A DNA stretch of 64,000 nucleotides from an uncultured Faecalicoccus sp. (lineage in GTDB: Bacteria > Bacillota_I > Bacilli_A > Erysipelotrichales > Erysipelotrichaceae). A model generated the notes under the pieces. It saw nothing but the letters and a program-made list of their open reading frames with translations, was not told the DNA's origin and did not search any database. Made by a program: the position numbers and the translations under genes. Positions 9,286 to 18,241 of this stretch are shown here, in pieces (the first letter of the stretch is position 1; the number at the start of each line of letters is the position of its first letter). The stretch covers positions 62,001-126,000 of the forward strand of contig CABVDD010000001.1 of the NCBI GenBank assembly GCA_902497095.1, written 5' to 3'.

Positions 9286-9972
9286 TTGACTCGTATATGT
9301 ATCGTAGAAGATGATGAAAGTATTCGTCAATTATTAAAATTAACGTTAGAAAATTTTCAATATGAAATTGTTGATTTTGACAATGGAGCGGATGCGCATG
9401 AATATTTATTGGATCATAAAGTTGATCTTGCGATATTAGATTTGATGTTGCCGCGCATGAATGGATATGAAATTTTAAAGCAGATGCGACAAAAAAAGCT
9501 GAATAAAGAAACGCCGGTCATTATTTTAAGTGCCAAGGATCAGGAAGTAGATAAAATAATGGGTCTTGATCTGGGAGCAGATGATTACATGACCAAGCCT
9601 TTTAGTGTTTTAGAGTTGGCAGCTCGCATTCGTACTTTGCTTAGAAGAACCAAAAAAGATTCAGATGTCATTGAAGAAGGTATTTTACGAATTGATGTGG
9701 ATCAAAGAATCGTGCATGTAGAAAATCAAGTTATTGAGCTTACTTTTAAAGAATTTGAGCTTTTAAAGTATTTAGCATCAAATGCCGGTAGAGCGATTTC
9801 ACGAGAAGAATTGTTGAATCAAGTTTGGGGTTATGACTTTGTTGGAGAAACGAGAACTTTGGATGTTCATATCAATTCTTTGCGAAAAAAATTAGGCCCC
9901 ATCGGACGTAATTACATAAAGTCTGTTCGTCAGTTAGGTTATCGTTTTAGCACGGGTGATTCTAATGCGTAA
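9286..9972 (+). CDS. OmpR/PhoB-family response regulator
   Basis: 228 residues: a receiver domain (1-120) with Asp9/Asp10, phosphoacceptor Asp52, Ser82 and Lys104, then a winged-helix DNA-binding domain (about 130-225; FKEFELLKYLASNAGR, TLDVHINSLRKKLG). The start is TTG at 9286, placed about 8 nt after GGGG; no better ATG exists. TAAAAT with an upstream TG at 9242-9250 is a probable extended -10. The adjoining histidine kinase overlaps its 3' end, so the pair is translationally coupled. The architecture resembles PhoP/WalR-type regulators, but targets cannot be inferred. Confidence 0.92.
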   Translation: MTRICIVEDDESIRQLLKLTLENFQYEIVDFDNGADAHEYLLDHKVDLAILDLMLPRMNGYEILKQMRQKKLNKETPVIILSAKDQEVDKIMGLDLGADDYMTKPFSVLELAARIRTLLRRTKKDSDVIEEGILRIDVDQRIVHVENQVIELTFKEFELLKYLASNAGRAISREELLNQVWGYDFVGETRTLDVHINSLRKKLGPIGRNYIKSVRQLGYRFSTGDSNA

Positions 9973-11353
9973 GAAAATCATCCGTTCTTTTATGATAACT
10001 TTTTTAATCTCTTTTTTATTGGGATTTAGTATTTTATATACTGTTTTATATATGGTCTTTTTAGAAAATCAGCGCAGTGAACAGTTTCAGGAATTACAGA
10101 TCATAGAGAAAATGGGTGATGAAGATCAAAAAGATGTTGGACAGTATTTGATGGATAATGATTCACGATTGACAATTATTCAAACCGATGGAACGGTAAT
10201 TTATGATAATACTGTATCAAATATTGATGAAAATCATCTACAAAGAGAAGAAGTGCAACAAGCGCTGGATTCCGGAAAAGGAAGTACGATTCGTAAATCG
10301 GAAACAACGAAACAAAATTATTTATACACGGCAGTTTTTGATGCCAAAAATGCGAAGATCTTTCGTTTGGCCATTCCGTTTCAAGGAATTTCTCAATCTT
10401 GGTTTGTTTTGATGCCAAGCTTTGTGGTAGCTTTTCTGGTAGCTTTATCTACCGTATGGTTTATATCTAAAAAGATGGCTACATCTATCATATTGCCGCT
10501 GCAAAAAATTTCTCAAACGATATGGACTACTCGTATCGGTAAAGAGAAAATACATTTTGACGAATATAATTATCCCGAACTCAGTGAGATTACAGTGGCT
10601 ATTGAATCCATGAATGAGGAAATAGGTGAAAACTTAAATCAATTGGAAAAACAAAAACAAATTCGTCAAGAGTTTTTCTCAAATGCTTCTCACGAATTAA
10701 AAACGCCGTTAACATCTATCATGGGCTATACGGAATTGCTTCGAACCCATACTATTACCGATCCAAAACAAGTAGATCGCTGTTTAGAACATGTGGCAAG
10801 AGAAGGAAAGCATATGACACAGCTTGTCAATGACATATTGATGATTTCCAAGCTGGAAAGTGAAGAGTATAAAGCACCATTTACGCATATATCGGTTCGT
10901 GAAGTTGTCAATGGACTTTTAGAACGTTTTAAGGTGCAACAAGAAAAGATGAACTTGAATATCAATGTCGATTGTCAAGATTTATATGTATATGCCAATA
11001 AGGGACACATAGAAGGTGTTTTTGAAAATCTGATCAGTAATGCCGTAAAATATAATGTATATGATGGCACTGTTACCATATGTTGTTATGCATCGGGAAA
11101 AGATATGGTTTTAAAGGTACAAGATACAGGTATCGGTATACCTGAAGAGGATCAAGAAAAAGTATTCCAGCGATTTTATCGAGTGGATAAACAACGATCT
11201 AAAGTTATTTCTGGAACGGGTTTAGGGTTATCGATCGTAAAGCACATCGTTCATTTTTATAAAGGATCCATTCAACTGGAAAGTAAAGAACAAAAAGGAA
11301 CAACTATTACGTTGTCCCTTCCTATCTTGGTGCAGACCATTCCGGAATCTTAA
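9965..11353 (+). CDS. PhoR-like membrane histidine kinase
   Basis: About 462 residues from the ATG at 9965; an in-frame GTG at 9956 is possible. Domains in order: TM1 (about 8-33), an extracytoplasmic sensor region, TM2 (about 148-168), HAMP-like linker, HisKA with the phosphoacceptor in FFSNASHELKTPLTS (about His243), and HATPase with N, G1 (DTGIGIP) and G2 (GTGLGLSI) boxes. It overlaps the response regulator by 8 nt and ends 3 nt into the convergent membrane-protein gene. The sensed signal is unknown. Confidence 0.92.
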   Translation: MRKKIIRSFMITFLISFLLGFSILYTVLYMVFLENQRSEQFQELQIIEKMGDEDQKDVGQYLMDNDSRLTIIQTDGTVIYDNTVSNIDENHLQREEVQQALDSGKGSTIRKSETTKQNYLYTAVFDAKNAKIFRLAIPFQGISQSWFVLMPSFVVAFLVALSTVWFISKKMATSIILPLQKISQTIWTTRIGKEKIHFDEYNYPELSEITVAIESMNEEIGENLNQLEKQKQIRQEFFSNASHELKTPLTSIMGYTELLRTHTITDPKQVDRCLEHVAREGKHMTQLVNDILMISKLESEEYKAPFTHISVREVVNGLLERFKVQQEKMNLNINVDCQDLYVYANKGHIEGVFENLISNAVKYNVYDGTVTICCYASGKDMVLKVQDTGIGIPEEDQEKVFQRFYRVDKQRSKVISGTGLGLSIVKHIVHFYKGSIQLESKEQKGTTITLSLPILVQTIPES

Positions 11354-12315
11354 AGTTTTGATATTGGTCGAAGTGCAATATAAAGTATGATGTAGCGTAA
11401 GATATCCACTAAGATAAAGAGAATAAATACGCGAATTGGATAATCATTCGATGTGATATAGCCGATAAAACGAGGCAGGAAAGCCACGATGGATATACCT
11501 TCTGCCAACAGACACCCAAGTAAAATCTTTTTGGAGGCCGGATGATTGTAATACATAAAGAATACAGGTATGGTCCAGATCACAGCGCTGATTATACAAA
11601 GCATGAAGATATCTTTTGTCGCAAATACGGTTTTTAAATCGTTGCTGACAAAAAAGCTGGAGAAAATTTGTACCACGATAGGAAAAATCATCAAGCTGGC
11701 ATAAACCGCAATACCAAGACGGATTGAAATCTGTGGCAGGGTATAGGGTTCTTTTTCTTCATACTCTTCTTCTATCTCGGTTTCTGGTTCTTGATATGTA
11801 GAACGAATAGGCTCAAAAAGTTCTTCCTCTTGTGGATCATATTCATCTTCTTCGATTTCGATCACATAGTCAAAGAAGACTTTTGCCCACTGGTTTTGTT
11901 TAAGATAACTGCCTAGTGTGGAAAGAAAAATCAGCTTTATGAGCATACAGCCAATCAGAGTTCCATACACTAAGAATTTTGATAAATCTTCAAACAAATA
12001 GTAGCCTGGTATGGCCAATAATCCTATTTCAAATACGTAACAAATCCAATAAAAGATGCGAAAAACTTTATAGCCACCGGATAACATTAAAAACAATATC
12101 AAATAAAGAATGAGTTGTCCTGCTGCTAATACGATAAGCAGTGTGTTCGATAACTGACTTTCCTGTATAGAGAAGAAGTCTAAGTGCAGTAAAAACCAGA
12201 CACCTGTAAAATACAAAATCATCAGTAAGTAAGAAAGCCATAGATGTATCAGAACACGTGTTTTTGCTTTTTTATAAATTGTCGCATCATCTTGTTGATA
12301 ATTGATCTTTTCCAT
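11350..12315 (-). CDS. multi-pass membrane protein of unknown function, probably leaderless
   Basis: 321 residues with about eight hydrophobic segments. A strongly acidic cytoplasmic-type linker (EIEEDEYDPQEEELFEPI and further Glu runs, about 165-200) separates two membrane blocks. No family is recognised. The start MEKINYQQDD is chosen because a consensus promoter lies just upstream: TTGACA (12348-12353) and TATAAT (12325-12330), 17 nt apart, put the transcription start about 2-4 nt before the ATG. No Shine-Dalgarno exists between. The longer frame upstream runs antisense through the thioesterase gene and is not credible. Its 3' end overlaps the histidine-kinase stop by 3 nt (convergent). 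Confidence 0.65.
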   Translation of the reverse strand: MEKINYQQDDATIYKKAKTRVLIHLWLSYLLMILYFTGVWFLLHLDFFSIQESQLSNTLLIVLAAGQLILYLILFLMLSGGYKVFRIFYWICYVFEIGLLAIPGYYLFEDLSKFLVYGTLIGCMLIKLIFLSTLGSYLKQNQWAKVFFDYVIEIEEDEYDPQEEELFEPIRSTYQEPETEIEEEYEEKEPYTLPQISIRLGIAVYASLMIFPIVVQIFSSFFVSNDLKTVFATKDIFMLCIISAVIWTIPVFFMYYNHPASKKILLGCLLAEGISIVAFLPRFIGYITSNDYPIRVFILFILVDILRYIILYIALRPISKL

Positions 12316-12353
12316 GTTAAATGTATTATATGAAAAGGAGATTAGAATGTCAA
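12302..12353. promoter_or_regulatory. overlapping divergent promoters
   Basis: Minus strand: TTGACA (12348-12353), 17 nt, TATAAT (12325-12330), driving the membrane protein. Plus strand: TTGATC (12302-12307), 16 nt, TATTAT (12324-12329), driving the thioesterase. The two -10 boxes share the same base pairs, and the minus -35 overlaps the thioesterase start codon, so the promoters probably exclude each other. Confidence 0.7.
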
Positions 12354-12712
12354 AAACTGTAACTATTGAACGAATTGTAGAAGAGTCCCATTTGGCATCC
12401 CATATGAAAAGTGGCTCTTTAGATGTATTGGCTACCCCACAGATGATCGCATGGATGGAAGAGGCCAGCTGCCAAGTTTTAGATTTGGAAGAAGGTATGA
12501 CAAGTGTTGGTACCATGATGCATGTAAGTCATGATAAGGCCAGTCCATTGGGTGCCAGGATTTGTATTCGCTCTACTTTAAAAGAGCAGGATGGAAGAAA
12601 GCTTATTTTTTATGTAGAAGCTTTTCAAGATGATGCTTGTATTGGAAAAGGTGATCATGAGCGCTTTATTGTACAAGCTGATAAATTCTTGAAAAAGACA
12701 TACGGTAAATAA
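12347..12712 (+). CDS. hotdog-fold thioesterase (FlK-like)
   Basis: 121 residues, compatible with a single hotdog domain. Thioesterase-like segments are LATPQMIAWMEEASCQVL (helix with the typical Glu) and GTMMHVSHDKASPLGARI, similar in layout to fluoroacetyl-CoA thioesterase FlK and uncharacterised acyl-CoA thioesterases. It hydrolyses or binds an acyl-CoA or acyl thioester; the substrate is unknown. It starts at the ATG 7 nt after AAAAGGAG. It is monocistronic, divergent from the membrane-protein gene, and ends at a strong terminator. Confidence 0.8.
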   Translation: MSKTVTIERIVEESHLASHMKSGSLDVLATPQMIAWMEEASCQVLDLEEGMTSVGTMMHVSHDKASPLGARICIRSTLKEQDGRKLIFYVEAFQDDACIGKGDHERFIVQADKFLKKTYGK

Positions 12713-12726
12713 AAGTTTACACATTA

Positions 12727-12766
12727 GCCAGATATCTCTATTTTAGAGATGTCTGGCATTTTTTTA
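12727..12766 (+). terminator. terminator after the thioesterase gene
   Basis: GCCAGA-T-ATCTCTA pairs with TAGAGAT-G-TCTGGC around a short T loop, then A and seven T residues. Confidence 0.92.
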
Positions 12767-12947
12767 ACTATTATTTTAAAACAAATCTAATGCGGATCTT
12801 CTAAGAAATAAAAATGTTAATAAAAAATAGGATTTATTTCTTTTCTAGTATATTTTTAAGTTGTATTCAAAGAGTTAGACTTGAAACTGAGATAAATCTA
12901 AGTAAAATATTTTTTGAGATGTTAAAAAGTAATTGGGAGGAATGATT

Positions 12948-14138
12948 GTGTATAACGTTCGTAGAGTTCAAGAGGATTTGATTTGGGTAGGAGCCAGTGA
13001 TCATCGCCTGAATCTGTTTGAAAATATTCATCCGATTCCAAGAGGAGTTTCTTATAATTCTTATGTGTTGCTGGATGAAAAAAATGTATTGTTTGATACA
13101 GTAGACTGGTCTGTTTGTGGACAGTTTTTAGAAAATTTAAAACATGTTCTACAGGGAAAAGAATTAGACATTATTGTGATTCACCATGTAGAGCCAGATC
13201 ATTTGGCAAGTTTAGAAGAAGTAATGCTTCGCTATCCAAAGGCTAAGATTTATGCGACAGCCAAGGCCGTTACCATGATGGAACAATTTGGTTTTGCCGT
13301 AGAAGGTAAAACACAAGCTGTAAAAGAAGGCGATACATTAGAATTAGGTAAACATACATTGACTTTTGTCATGGCACCTATGGTACATTGGCCAGAAGTT
13401 ATGGTAAGCTATGATACATATAGTAAAACATTATTTTCGGCAGATGCATTTGGAACATTTGGTGCATTAGATGGTAAATTGTTTAATGATGAAGTTGATT
13501 TTGATAGAGATTGGATTGATGATGCACGTCGTTATTTCACCAATATTGTTGGTAAATACGGTATGCAGACAATGAATCTTTTAAAGAAAGCTAGTCAGTT
13601 GGATATTGAGATGATTTGTCCGCTTCATGGACCGGTTTGGAGAAATAACTTCTCATATATTATTGAAAAACATCAGCTTTGGGCAACTTATACACCGGAA
13701 GTAAAAGGTGTTATGATTGCGTATGCATCGGTATATGGGCATACCGAAAGTGCGGCGCAGGCTTTGGCTTCTAAGTTAGTACAAGCAGGAATTAAAGATG
13801 TCGTAGTTTATGATGTATCGAATACAGATCCATCTTATCTGGTTTCTGAAGCATTTAAATATTCACATATCGTATTGGCTTCCAGTACATATAATGCATG
13901 TGTATTCCCAAAAATGCAGGATTTCATGGAACATTTAAAGATGTTGAACTTACAAAATCGTACCGTTGCGATCATGGAAAATGGATCGTGGGCCAGCATG
14001 TCAGGAAATCTGATGCGAAAAATGTTGGAAAGTATGAAGAATATGAACGTTTTAGATTGTAGCGTAAAGATCAGTAGTGCTTTACACACAGAAGAGCCAT
14101 TAGATGCATTGACAAAGGCAATTCAAGAGTCTATGTAA
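12948..14138 (+). CDS. flavodiiron protein (A-type flavoprotein, FprA family)
   Basis: Reduces O2 to water and/or NO to N2O, protecting anaerobic enzymes. 396 residues: a metallo-beta-lactamase-like di-iron domain with ligands His80, Glu82, Asp84 and His85 (HHVEPDH), His147, Asp166 (SADAFG) and His227 (LHGPVWR), followed by a flavodoxin domain (IAYASVYGHTESAA, from about 256). There is no fused rubredoxin, so an external electron donor is needed. The GTG at 12948 is chosen because GGGAGG (12935-12940) is 7 nt upstream; the ATG at 12942 is too close to it. All metal ligands are intact. It fits the oxygen-sensitive physiology implied by nrdD. Confidence 0.95.
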   Translation: MYNVRRVQEDLIWVGASDHRLNLFENIHPIPRGVSYNSYVLLDEKNVLFDTVDWSVCGQFLENLKHVLQGKELDIIVIHHVEPDHLASLEEVMLRYPKAKIYATAKAVTMMEQFGFAVEGKTQAVKEGDTLELGKHTLTFVMAPMVHWPEVMVSYDTYSKTLFSADAFGTFGALDGKLFNDEVDFDRDWIDDARRYFTNIVGKYGMQTMNLLKKASQLDIEMICPLHGPVWRNNFSYIIEKHQLWATYTPEVKGVMIAYASVYGHTESAAQALASKLVQAGIKDVVVYDVSNTDPSYLVSEAFKYSHIVLASSTYNACVFPKMQDFMEHLKMLNLQNRTVAIMENGSWASMSGNLMRKMLESMKNMNVLDCSVKISSALHTEEPLDALTKAIQESM

Positions 14139-14162
14139 GAGGTTTGATAACCTCTTTTTTTT
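14137..14162 (+). terminator. terminator after the flavodiiron gene
   Basis: A perfect 8-bp stem, AAGAGGTT/AACCTCTT, with a TGAT loop and a T run. It starts inside the stop codon. Confidence 0.93.
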
Positions 14163-14164
14163 GA

Positions 14165-14193
14165 TTGACATTCATTTTTTGTAAGTCTAAGAT
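14165..14193 (+). promoter_or_regulatory. promoter of the second FemX-like gene
   Basis: TTGACA (14165-14170), a 17-nt spacer, then TAAGAT (14188-14193), directly downstream of the preceding terminator. Confidence 0.7.
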
Positions 14194-14221
14194 ATCAGTG
14201 TATACCAAAGAAGGCGATAAT

Positions 14222-15469
14222 ATGCAATTAAAGCAAATTAATACAGAAGTTTATGAAAATTGGATATGCCAATTTGATGGTCGCAATTTTCTACAGTCCA
14301 GCTATGAAGGAGAAAAGATGAAAAAAGATGGCTGGGATGTACGATATATTGCCGGAATGAAAGAAAATACGATTCAAGTTTGCGCATTGGTTGCGATAAA
14401 ACCTTTGATGAAATTGTTTCATTATGCTTATATACCTAGAGGTCCTTTTTATACAGATTTCAATGTTCTAAACGAGTATTATTTGTTATTGAAAAAGTAT
14501 TTAAAGAAAGAAAACTGTGTATATCTGGAAACGGATCCCTATATTCCTTTGCGACAAAGAGATAAAGATGGGCAGATCGTATCGGATGGATGGAATCATT
14601 TAGAAGTTGTAGATCAATATAAAGCAATGGGGTTTGCGCATCTGCCTTTAAAACAAGGTTATGATATGACCAAACAATGTCGATGGATGTCTGTTTTGTA
14701 TTTAACGGATCAAACCAAAGAACAAGTATTTAAGTCTTTTCCTTCTAAGACTCGTCAAAATATAAAAAATTCATTAAAGTACAATATCAAAGTGCGAAAG
14801 CTTGAAAGAGATGAACTTTCCATTTTACACGATCTTGTCAGTATGACTGGAGAAAGAAGACATTTTTCATCACTTTCTTTAGAATATTATCAAGAACAAT
14901 ACGATTATTTTAAAGATAAAGCACAGGCATATTATGCATATCTGGATATTGATGCGTATGTAGATAATATTTGTCAAAGTATTGAAAAAGAAAAAGAAGT
15001 CATTCAACAAGCAAAGCTTCATCTGCAGGAAAATCTACATTCTAAAAATTCACAGAATCGTTTACATACTGCCACTTTGCATTTAGAGTCTTTATATAAA
15101 CGACAAGAAGAAGCCAAACTTTTACAAAAAGAACATGGGCATCAATTGGGATTGGCAGCTGCAATGTATATCTTTTATGGAAAAGAAGTCGTATATTTGA
15201 TGAGTGGTTCTAATGATGCTTATAAAAAGTTTAAAGCCCCGTATGCTTTGCAGTGGACAATGATCCAAAAGGCAATTGAACAAGGGTATACAGAATATAA
15301 CTTCTATGGTATCAGTGGTTTATTTGAACCGGATCAGGAAGGATATGGAGTCTTTGATTTTAAAAGGGGATTTAATGCGGTTGTGGTAGAGTTGGTTGGA
15401 AACTTTATTTTGCCAATACATCCTGTACTTTTTGATGTATATAAGAAAAAGAATCATTTAGAAATTTAA
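14222..15469 (+). CDS. FemX/FemAB-like aminoacyltransferase, copy 2
   Basis: 415 residues, colinear with the protein at 7927: NFLQSSYEGEKMKKDGW, RGPFYTDF, KTRQNIKNSLKYNIKV, GERRHFSSLSLEYYQEQYDYF, a coiled coil at about 240-295, and YTEYNFYGISGLF. Two divergent Fem paralogues often act in succession on one bridge (as FemA/FemB or MurM/MurN), so a bridge of more than one residue is plausible here. The start at 14222 follows AGAAGG. An upstream TTG in frame is part of the promoter and is rejected. It is monocistronic and ends at a bidirectional terminator. Confidence 0.85.
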   Translation: MQLKQINTEVYENWICQFDGRNFLQSSYEGEKMKKDGWDVRYIAGMKENTIQVCALVAIKPLMKLFHYAYIPRGPFYTDFNVLNEYYLLLKKYLKKENCVYLETDPYIPLRQRDKDGQIVSDGWNHLEVVDQYKAMGFAHLPLKQGYDMTKQCRWMSVLYLTDQTKEQVFKSFPSKTRQNIKNSLKYNIKVRKLERDELSILHDLVSMTGERRHFSSLSLEYYQEQYDYFKDKAQAYYAYLDIDAYVDNICQSIEKEKEVIQQAKLHLQENLHSKNSQNRLHTATLHLESLYKRQEEAKLLQKEHGHQLGLAAAMYIFYGKEVVYLMSGSNDAYKKFKAPYALQWTMIQKAIEQGYTEYNFYGISGLFEPDQEGYGVFDFKRGFNAVVVELVGNFILPIHPVLFDVYKKKNHLEI

Positions 15470-15470
15470 A

Positions 15471-15503
15471 AAGGACAAAGTTTTTTCGCTTTGTCCTTAT
15501 TTT
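15471..15503. terminator. bidirectional terminator between convergent genes
   Basis: AAGGACAAAG pairs perfectly with CTTTGTCCTT around an 8-nt loop. T-rich tracts flank both sides. It serves the FemX-like gene on the plus strand and the DUF4015 gene, whose stop codon falls inside it, on the minus strand. Confidence 0.9.
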
Positions 15504-17194
15504 TGTAGGGTACTATCAATATAACCGGCTTTGTTTGTGTCTAGATCTTCTGGCTTACCAAATCCATACCAAACCATATATCCTTCATAGCCAGAATCAT
15601 TGATGCCTTTGATCTGGTCTTTGATTTCATCAGGGCTTAGATCTCCATAAGCCTGAATCCAAGAGCGATAAACAGGTGGATTGTCGAGCTCTTTCATTTC
15701 TTTGGCAGCTAATTGTGTATATTCTTCTAATACTTTGCCAGGTTCACTTCCTGGATCCTCAATACCCATAGCGCCGGCTGAGAAGTGATCGGAATAAGGC
15801 ATTGGACAGATGATATCCACGCTATTGGCAATGGCTAGATAAAATTGTCCGATATCTTGATCATCTTGAGCTACTAAAGGCCATGCGAAGACATCAGCTG
15901 CCACATAGACATGGTAGGGTTCTAACTCTTCTTTGGCATATTGTAGAAATCCTTGTAAAGCGGCTGTCTTACTTTCGTTATATGTATTTTTTAAATCAAT
16001 AGAGTCCATGCTTGCGCTTAGTCCATCCGGAAAGCGAACGTAGTCAAACTGAATTTCGTTGACGTTGCATTGTGCGATTTCTTTGGCAATGGCTACATTA
16101 TACATCCAGGCTTTACGAGAGTAGGCGCTGGGCCAATATTCATCATTATGAATGACTAGATTGCCATTTTTATCGGTAATGGATTCTTTACTGTTTTGTA
16201 GGGCAAAGATTTGATCTTTAAATGTGACGATACGTCCTATGATGTAATAGCCTTGTTCCTGAAATTCTTTGAATAGCGCTTTTAGTTCTTTAATAGTAAC
16301 CAAAGCATTTGATTTTGCCTGTTGAGGATCGCTTAAATACTCATCTGCTGCTTTAGAGTCATACCATAGATAGCCAGCATCTCCTTTGAGTTCGACAACA
16401 TAGGCATTGATACCTGTTTCTTTGTTTAAATTCAAATAATAATCTTTATTTTGAATCATATTTTCTAATGAAACATGAACCGCATTACAATTTTCTAATA
16501 ATGGATTATCTGTATAATTTGCTGTTTGTGTAGGTTTGTAATCTATTTGATCAATATAAGCATCTTTGGAATACCCATCTCCATAATAAGCATCCCAATA
16601 GGTTGAATAAGTAATGTTTGTGTTCCAGTTTTTGGTAGCTAAGTCTTTATCGGTTTCTACATATTTTCCATTGACCCAATACTTATGTCCATCTTTTTCT
16701 ATTTGATACCAGCGAATTTCTCCAGTTGTTATATCCAAATCATCAATATCGATTTTTGAAACATGTACTTTTTCACCTTTTTTTACGACTTCATCACATA
16801 AAGGACCATCTTTTTTTTCGCGAAGATTAAGTAGCCTTCGTGGATAAATGGTATCAATTTGAATACATTCCTCCAGTGTATTTTTAAGATAGCTATTATC
16901 TAAAGTGATCTGCATACCTTCATATTGGAATGATGATTCATTCTCTTTTTTTTCAGACAGGCGGACAGCGGTACCGCGAGGAATGCTGATGTTTTTTTCC
17001 GCAGCCTCTCCATCCACGATATAAGGCACACTGACCTGCAGTGTGTTTTCCTTACTGTATATATAGCGGACAGGATGAATCGCATTATAAATGCCTGAGA
17101 TTACAGCGATTAGACAAGATACCAAAAAAGCTGTGGCAATCAATGCACCGCCTATCCGAATGAGGGCGCCTGTTCTAATTTTTCTCTTTTTCAT
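15497..17194 (-). CDS. secreted/anchored putative glycoside hydrolase (DUF4015 type)
   Basis: 565 residues. An N-terminal TM or uncleaved signal (about 12-35) is followed by a beta-rich region with an SH3-like segment (about 120-185) and a C-terminal TIM-barrel-like domain (about 225-560). The barrel has NAYVVELKGDAGYLWYDS, GYYIIGRIVTFKD, NEIQFDYVRFPDG and WIQAYG, typical of the DUF4015 putative glycosyl-hydrolase family. Substrate unknown; probably extracellular polysaccharide or wall glycan. The start ATG has no good Shine-Dalgarno: TTGACT and GATATT (16-nt spacer, 17204-17231) place transcription initiation about 2-3 nt before it, suggesting a leaderless mRNA. Confidence 0.75.
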   Translation of the reverse strand: MKKRKIRTGALIRIGGALIATAFLVSCLIAVISGIYNAIHPVRYIYSKENTLQVSVPYIVDGEAAEKNISIPRGTAVRLSEKKENESSFQYEGMQITLDNSYLKNTLEECIQIDTIYPRRLLNLREKKDGPLCDEVVKKGEKVHVSKIDIDDLDITTGEIRWYQIEKDGHKYWVNGKYVETDKDLATKNWNTNITYSTYWDAYYGDGYSKDAYIDQIDYKPTQTANYTDNPLLENCNAVHVSLENMIQNKDYYLNLNKETGINAYVVELKGDAGYLWYDSKAADEYLSDPQQAKSNALVTIKELKALFKEFQEQGYYIIGRIVTFKDQIFALQNSKESITDKNGNLVIHNDEYWPSAYSRKAWMYNVAIAKEIAQCNVNEIQFDYVRFPDGLSASMDSIDLKNTYNESKTAALQGFLQYAKEELEPYHVYVAADVFAWPLVAQDDQDIGQFYLAIANSVDIICPMPYSDHFSAGAMGIEDPGSEPGKVLEEYTQLAAKEMKELDNPPVYRSWIQAYGDLSPDEIKDQIKGINDSGYEGYMVWYGFGKPEDLDTNKAGYIDSTLQK

Positions 17195-17203
17195 CAGAAG
17201 AAC

Positions 17204-17231
17204 AATATCATAATTGATAAAAAAAAGTCAA
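17204..17231 (-). promoter_or_regulatory. promoter abutting the DUF4015 start codon
   Basis: On the minus strand, TTGACT (17226-17231), 16 nt, GATATT (17204-17209). Only 9 nt separate the -10 from the ATG. Confidence 0.55.
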
Positions 17232-17252
17232 TTTTGGTCCAAAATTGACAAG

Positions 17253-17657
17253 TTATCCCCACTTTTTCATGGAAATATACGATAGACACTGTCCTACAAA
17301 AGCACCGCATGTGTCAATGAGCACATCTCTAAATTGAGCAGAACGACCGGCAATGAAAAACTGATGAAACTCATCGGTGCAGGCATATAGAAAACAAAAT
17401 AGAATCGCTATTCCAAAAGCCCGTATGGAACATGGTTCTTTAAATGAGCGATATACGCAAAATCCTAAAAGCGTATATATCGTAAAATGAGCCAGCTTGC
17501 GAATCACAAAGCGTGCGGTATCTTCTTGTAGAAAGGGAAATAGAAATAAAAAAGAATCGCTTTGCATAGTGGATTGGCTTGCGTTTCTGCTGGAAAACCA
17601 GAAGATCAATAATAAAATTATCAAACTGGCCCATCGCCATTTAATGTGTTTTGGCAT
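17253..17657 (-). CDS. VanZ-family membrane protein
   Basis: 134 residues with four hydrophobic helices. It has the VanZ signatures LAHFTIYTLLGF and DEFHQFFIAGRSAQFRDVLIDT. VanZ proteins are small integral membrane proteins linked to glycopeptide or lipoglycopeptide tolerance in some hosts; most chromosomal copies have no known role, and no van genes are nearby. It overlaps the upstream HAD gene by 17 nt and lacks a strong RBS, so it is probably translationally coupled to it. Confidence 0.85.
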   Translation of the reverse strand: MPKHIKWRWASLIILLLIFWFSSRNASQSTMQSDSFLFLFPFLQEDTARFVIRKLAHFTIYTLLGFCVYRSFKEPCSIRAFGIAILFCFLYACTDEFHQFFIAGRSAQFRDVLIDTCGAFVGQCLSYISMKKWG

Positions 17658-18159
17658 ATTGAAGTAACAGCAGATTTCGGGCTTTTAAATAGTCGCTGTC
17701 GCAAAAACTATTGATCGTTTTGATCGTATGATATTCAAAGTACTTTTGAAGATCGGCATCATCAATGATTATATAGGAATAAATTTGATGAAAGTCGATG
17801 TATTCCTGAATGACTTGAAAACGAGGTGTAGATTTTTTTGTTGTGCCTATAAAGGCGTACTCTAGATGCAGTATTTTAAAAAGATAATAAAGTTCACGCC
17901 TGGAGTAAATCAATCGCCATGAACTGGTTAAAACAATTTGTGCATTAAATTCATCGACCAGCTTTTTTAAAAGCATACAGGCAGTATGATCAAAACCATA
18001 ATACACAAGATTTGTAAAATAAATGTTTAATTTTAAGAAAGCAGGATCTTTATGTTCTGCGGCAAGTTTTTGATTTAAATGATGGTCCAAAGCAGGGCAG
18101 TTGTTTGTTTTTAAGGGATGTAATACCCCGTCAATGTCCAAAAAGATAATAGGATGCAT
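17641..18159 (-). CDS. HAD-superfamily domain protein
   Basis: 172 residues with HAD motif I DIDGVLHP (nucleophile Asp8, acid/base Asp10), motif II LTSSWR, and a C-terminal IIDDAD acidic motif. The SSWR variant resembles the stand-alone HAD family also found fused in RNA-repair proteins. It is a likely phosphatase or phosphotransferase of unknown substrate. RBS GGAGGAG precedes the ATG. It forms a two-gene unit with vanZ and is divergent from rapZ. Confidence 0.75.
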   Translation of the reverse strand: MHPIIFLDIDGVLHPLKTNNCPALDHHLNQKLAAEHKDPAFLKLNIYFTNLVYYGFDHTACMLLKKLVDEFNAQIVLTSSWRLIYSRRELYYLFKILHLEYAFIGTTKKSTPRFQVIQEYIDFHQIYSYIIIDDADLQKYFEYHTIKTINSFCDSDYLKARNLLLLQYAKTH

Positions 18160-18241
18160 ATTCTCCTCCTATCCATATTGTACAAAATACGAAAGTCAGG
18201 GGCAAGATATGATACAATGAAAGACAAAAGGAGGCTTCCTT

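Noticed and set aside
12316..12516. N-terminal extension of the minus-strand membrane protein through the thioesterase gene
   Set aside because: It would be fully antisense to the conserved thioesterase start, lacks an RBS, and the consensus promoter lies inside it.
17641..18159. HAD gene as part of an RNA-repair operon
   Set aside because: The domain resembles the HAD module of RNA-repair proteins, but no ligase, kinase or RtcB gene is nearby.
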